A stretch of 64,000 bases of DNA from Dickeya oryzae (lineage in GTDB: Bacteria > Pseudomonadota > Gammaproteobacteria > Enterobacterales > Enterobacteriaceae): NCBI RefSeq assembly GCF_009372235.1, contig NZ_ML762921.1:434001-498000 (forward strand), read 5' to 3'. Positions within the stretch are counted from its first letter, which is position 1. Each line of letters opens with the position of its first letter. The translations under genes were made by a program, and so were the position numbers. This document shows, in pieces, positions 62,201-64,000 of this stretch. The notes below the pieces were generated by a model. That model saw only the letters and a program-made list of their open reading frames with translations, was not told the origin of the DNA and ran no database searches.

Positions 62201-64000
62201 GTATGGCCAATATTGCTTTTCACCGATCCCAGGCCACAAAAATTTTTGCGAGGAGTCCATTCTCTGAACACAGACTCCAGGGCCTCAAGCTCAATAGGGT
62301 CGCCCAGTTTGGTCCCGGTTCCGTGCGTTTCAATGTAACTTATCGAATCCGGGTTAATCTGATGTTTCCGGTAAACCTCTCTTTCCAGTTCTCTCTGACT
62401 GTTCACGCTCGGTGCCGTGATACCATTGGTTTTGCCATCTTGATTAATGCCCGAACCAATGATGACGCCGTAAATAGGGTCGCCATCAATTTCAGCCTGC
62501 GACAGGCGTTTCAATACCAGACACCCAACCCCTTCGCCGGGTACAAATCCATCAGCCGTGTTATCAAACGCTTTACACTGACCTTCGGGAGACAACATAC
62601 CGGCAGAACACATTCCGATATACGTCTCCGGCATGAGATACAGGCTAACACCGCCGACCAAAGCCAAATCGATTTCACCACGTTGTAGTGCCTGAACAGC
62701 CAGATGGGTCGTAACCAGAGACGATGAACACGCCGTATCGACGGGAATGGCAGGCCCTTTAAGGTTCAGAAAATATGGAATTCGCGCCGCACCAATCGCA
62801 AAACTGTTACCGGTACCGGACAGGGGACTGGCGGAATTGAGCATCATATGAGCATATTCATAACTCATAATCCCCATATAGACGCCGCATTTCTTATGAC
62901 TCAGTTCTTCAGGGCTATAACCGGCATCTTCAAACGCTTTATATCCTTCCTGCAGGAATAGACGATGCTGAGGATCCATCCCCTCGGCCTCCGCGGGAGA
63001 AATCGAGAAAAATAGCGGGTCAAAACTATCGATATCGCTTAATGCCCCCAGCCACTTGCAATATATCTTGCCCTCTTTGCTACGGTCAGCATCGAAATAT
63101 TGGTCAACGTCCCAACGCGACTTAGGGACTTCACGAACCGCGTTACGACCATCAACTAAGTTGTCCCAGTATTGCTCCAGGTTTTCCGCGTCGGGATAGC
63201 GTCCCGACATGCCGATGATGGCAATTTTCTCAGCCTGCCGACTCATAACGCGGTCATCGTCTGGTATCGCCGCAGATACCGGGGCGGCCGACTTTAGCGT
63301 ATCCCGAGGTAAATCCTCATGATCCGGAACACGCGTTGAAGTGGCCGCGACCGGCTTTGGGGACAGCGTTACACCATGAGGCTGGGCCGCAATATAGTCA
63401 GCCAAAACCTGAACATTCGGATAATCGTACAAACGGGTGGCAGAAAGGCGGGTGCCCAATCGCTTGTTAATCTCATTGATCCACTCAGCGCCAATAATTG
63501 AATCCAGCCCCAACTCTGCGAATGTTTGATTGTGTCGGATTGCTTCTGGCGTAATGTACAATGCATCGGCCAGGCTGGTTTTCAGTAGCTGGATTATCTC
63601 TGCTACCTGCTCATTCTGGTCTGCTGCTCTGTGGGTAGCCGGTGAAGTATGGATAGCTTTTGACGAATGGATGGCCTGTGGCGAATGGCTAGCCTCTGAC
63701 AAATGGACAGTAGCGCGGTTCTGTTCAGCAGCTATCGTCTTATCTTCATGCGGATACACCACCCCAGCAGGGTGTGCTTGCGGTGCGTGCTCATCCGTCG
63801 CGCCGCGTGGCCCGCCATTAAGAACAATAAACTGCGCCAACTGGCGAATACTGGAATAATCGTATAAACGCGTGGCAGACAACGCGCTTCCCAGTTCCCG
63901 GTTGATTTCATGAACCCACTCAGCGCCGACAATCGAGTCCAGCCCCATCTCGGCGAACGAGCGATCAACGTGAATATCCGATTCTGGAGAACACAACGCC
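59290..64000 (-). CDS. oocL: Trans-AT polyketide synthase, C-terminal part: ACP-ACP-KS-KR-ACP (5' end outside the window)
   Basis: The frame is open to the window edge, so the true start lies upstream. The visible part has ~1,569 residues. Counted from the edge: ACP near residue 20 (GLDSIVGAEW) and a similar ACP near 163 (GLDSIIGAEW); KS 255-700 with DTACSSS near 421, HGTGT and NIGHT intact; a long region without clear motifs up to ~1130; KR 1135-1370 with the altered glycine motif VGALGETG, then MFSSVAAFG and PDYAYSAAF with Ser and Tyr kept; C-terminal ACP near 1517 (YGMDSI). No AT is present. The tandem ACPs with nearly the same core sequence suggest duplication. The stop overlaps the oocM start (ATGA). 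Confidence 0.9.
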   Translation of the reverse strand, partial: ALCSPESDIHVDRSFAEMGLDSIVGAEWVHEINRELGSALSATRLYDYSSIRQLAQFIVLNGGPRGATDEHAPQAHPAGVVYPHEDKTIAAEQNRATVHLSEASHSPQAIHSSKAIHTSPATHRAADQNEQVAEIIQLLKTSLADALYITPEAIRHNQTFAELGLDSIIGAEWINEINKRLGTRLSATRLYDYPNVQVLADYIAAQPHGVTLSPKPVAATSTRVPDHEDLPRDTLKSAAPVSAAIPDDDRVMSRQAEKIAIIGMSGRYPDAENLEQYWDNLVDGRNAVREVPKSRWDVDQYFDADRSKEGKIYCKWLGALSDIDSFDPLFFSISPAEAEGMDPQHRLFLQEGYKAFEDAGYSPEELSHKKCGVYMGIMSYEYAHMMLNSASPLSGTGNSFAIGAARIPYFLNLKGPAIPVDTACSSSLVTTHLAVQALQRGEIDLALVGGVSLYLMPETYIGMCSAGMLSPEGQCKAFDNTADGFVPGEGVGCLVLKRLSQAEIDGDPIYGVIIGSGINQDGKTNGITAPSVNSQRELEREVYRKHQINPDSISYIETHGTGTKLGDPIELEALESVFREWTPRKNFCGLGSVKSNIGHTSAASGMASVQKVLLSMKHRQLVPSLHFRTPNQHFGFDDSPFYVNTQLKPWQHDERQPRRAAVSSFGYSGTNAHLVIEEYLPPAVETAPEAKLVLIVLSAMRADRLPLMAENLLAWLQREQAEGRTVDLRRLAYTLQRGRRAMEERLAFVVGSVGELQEKLTQFIVGDISAPLLFRGRVNDNAPSYKAFVDTPEFSSVIEQWTRQQNLSQLAGLWVTGLDIPWDLLYPAPEQAGQSTTHRSPSRINLPTYPFFRQSCWFAEKAPPTSVTTVDVRSVLSGDAETVRTSEATETGTHAQPIVRETQWIRATETWVEVKASEDSQWVERIKASSDRQILVLSHTASDYRDIEQVCQQVQQIADMPQPIWDVRHITLPASALQDQTGINALKVGLEAAIPDSGKPLAVFLILPHGTEVQTELAYRCVQAVQAVARLNPIQFYCCHRADYEQGLTVTDVHHEALSGLFRSAILETVGHRYRSLIVDPRSTGQEVAVQLMQTWLCDDMPAHEPGKNAQAVRTPTIRFSGGRRYELRVSETDGHEVPGALFRTGATYLMVGALGETGEQVCQVLGHHYQAQLVIFSRRPEHQVAPILARIRASGAQVIYRAVDILDLERVNQAVQSLKSEGITLNGVLHMARQVSDGSILNKSWDAFRHMMAAKVSGTLNIDVVTADEPLEFFLMFSSVAAFGIQGSPDYAYSAAFQNAFARYRQRLVSLKQRQGLVSSVCWGQWEVDGAVDHTRLAGRLTSLAQQGMGSIHAVAAVQQMQTGVTDGVTALVAVTDKHKARTLLGLGDNQIASAAARTGHHIVDAVRQKIRHFRQGQLSPTEFADYLSSLSLADLPAYLQQEVGTVITAIQSVPPTQTLNAPQYGCQTGRPETSGDIDEIKPADDDSELRSSLAFGIEKVMKLGSSLDWDKPLQDYGMDSIIAMQLSTTLERQLKFPVQPNWLIEHPTPNLLMKKLRKQVGTGGIRL

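Noticed and set aside
1-64000. CRISPR arrays, tRNA or rRNA genes
   Set aside because: I saw no spaced direct repeats, cloverleaf-like sequences or rRNA segments. The repeated patterns are homologous KS and ACP coding regions.

Overview
This window lies inside the genome of a gamma-proteobacterium, most likely an enterobacterial plant associate of the Dickeya/Serratia type. Every supported gene is on the minus strand, so transcription runs from high to low coordinates. About 58 kb of the window is a trans-acyltransferase (trans-AT) modular polyketide synthase (PKS) cluster. Its gene order is PKS, luciferase-like monooxygenase, giant PKS, free ACP, JmjC-like oxygenase, small unknown protein, PKS, PKS, secreted protein, trans-ER, AT-AT, AT. 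This matches the oocL to oocW half of the oocydin A/haterumalide cluster as I remember it from Serratia and Dickeya. That assignment comes from recalled gene order and domain content, not from a search. The upstream half (oocA to oocK and the start of oocL) would lie beyond position 64000.

Assembly line, in reading order. OocL (59290-64000, 5' end missing) carries ACP-ACP-KS-KR-ACP. OocM (58160-59293) is a free luciferase-like monooxygenase. OocN (37783-58167) is a 6,794-residue protein with six KS domains, two of which have lost the HGTGT histidine. OocO (ACP), OocP (JmjC/cupin protein with an H-x-G metal site) and OocQ form a probable in-trans halogenation group. OocR (28739-35788) carries KS-DH-ACP-KS-KR, and its last module is completed by the methyltransferase and two ACPs that open OocS (12103-28746). 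OocS ends unusually: KS-ACP-thioesterase is followed by another KS-ACP and a terminal condensation domain. In total I count 13 KS and 17 ACP domains and no integrated AT. Malonyl loading is supplied in trans by OocV and OocW, and enoyl reduction by OocU. OocT is a secreted protein of unknown role inside the same operon. Most junctions overlap by 4 to 8 bases or are separated by less than 100 bases, which suggests one very long operon with translational coupling.

Just downstream of oocW (6086-6398) lie the broken remains of an EntD-type phosphopantetheinyl transferase, with at least two frameshifts and a stop. The cluster apparently once carried its own ACP-activating enzyme and now depends on one elsewhere.

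The last 5.7 kb is a separate export or surface locus. It has a three-gene operon joined by ATGA overlaps: a periplasmic adaptor, a GAF-like/HlyD membrane protein, and a PqqD-like/M50-protease/HlyD fusion. It is followed by a secreted phage-tail-collar-domain protein and the first 70 codons of a large surface protein with the LEPR-XLL-type N-terminal motif (here LEARMLFDGA). No ABC or RND pump is visible in this locus, so it may be a poorly described export route for a giant adhesin.
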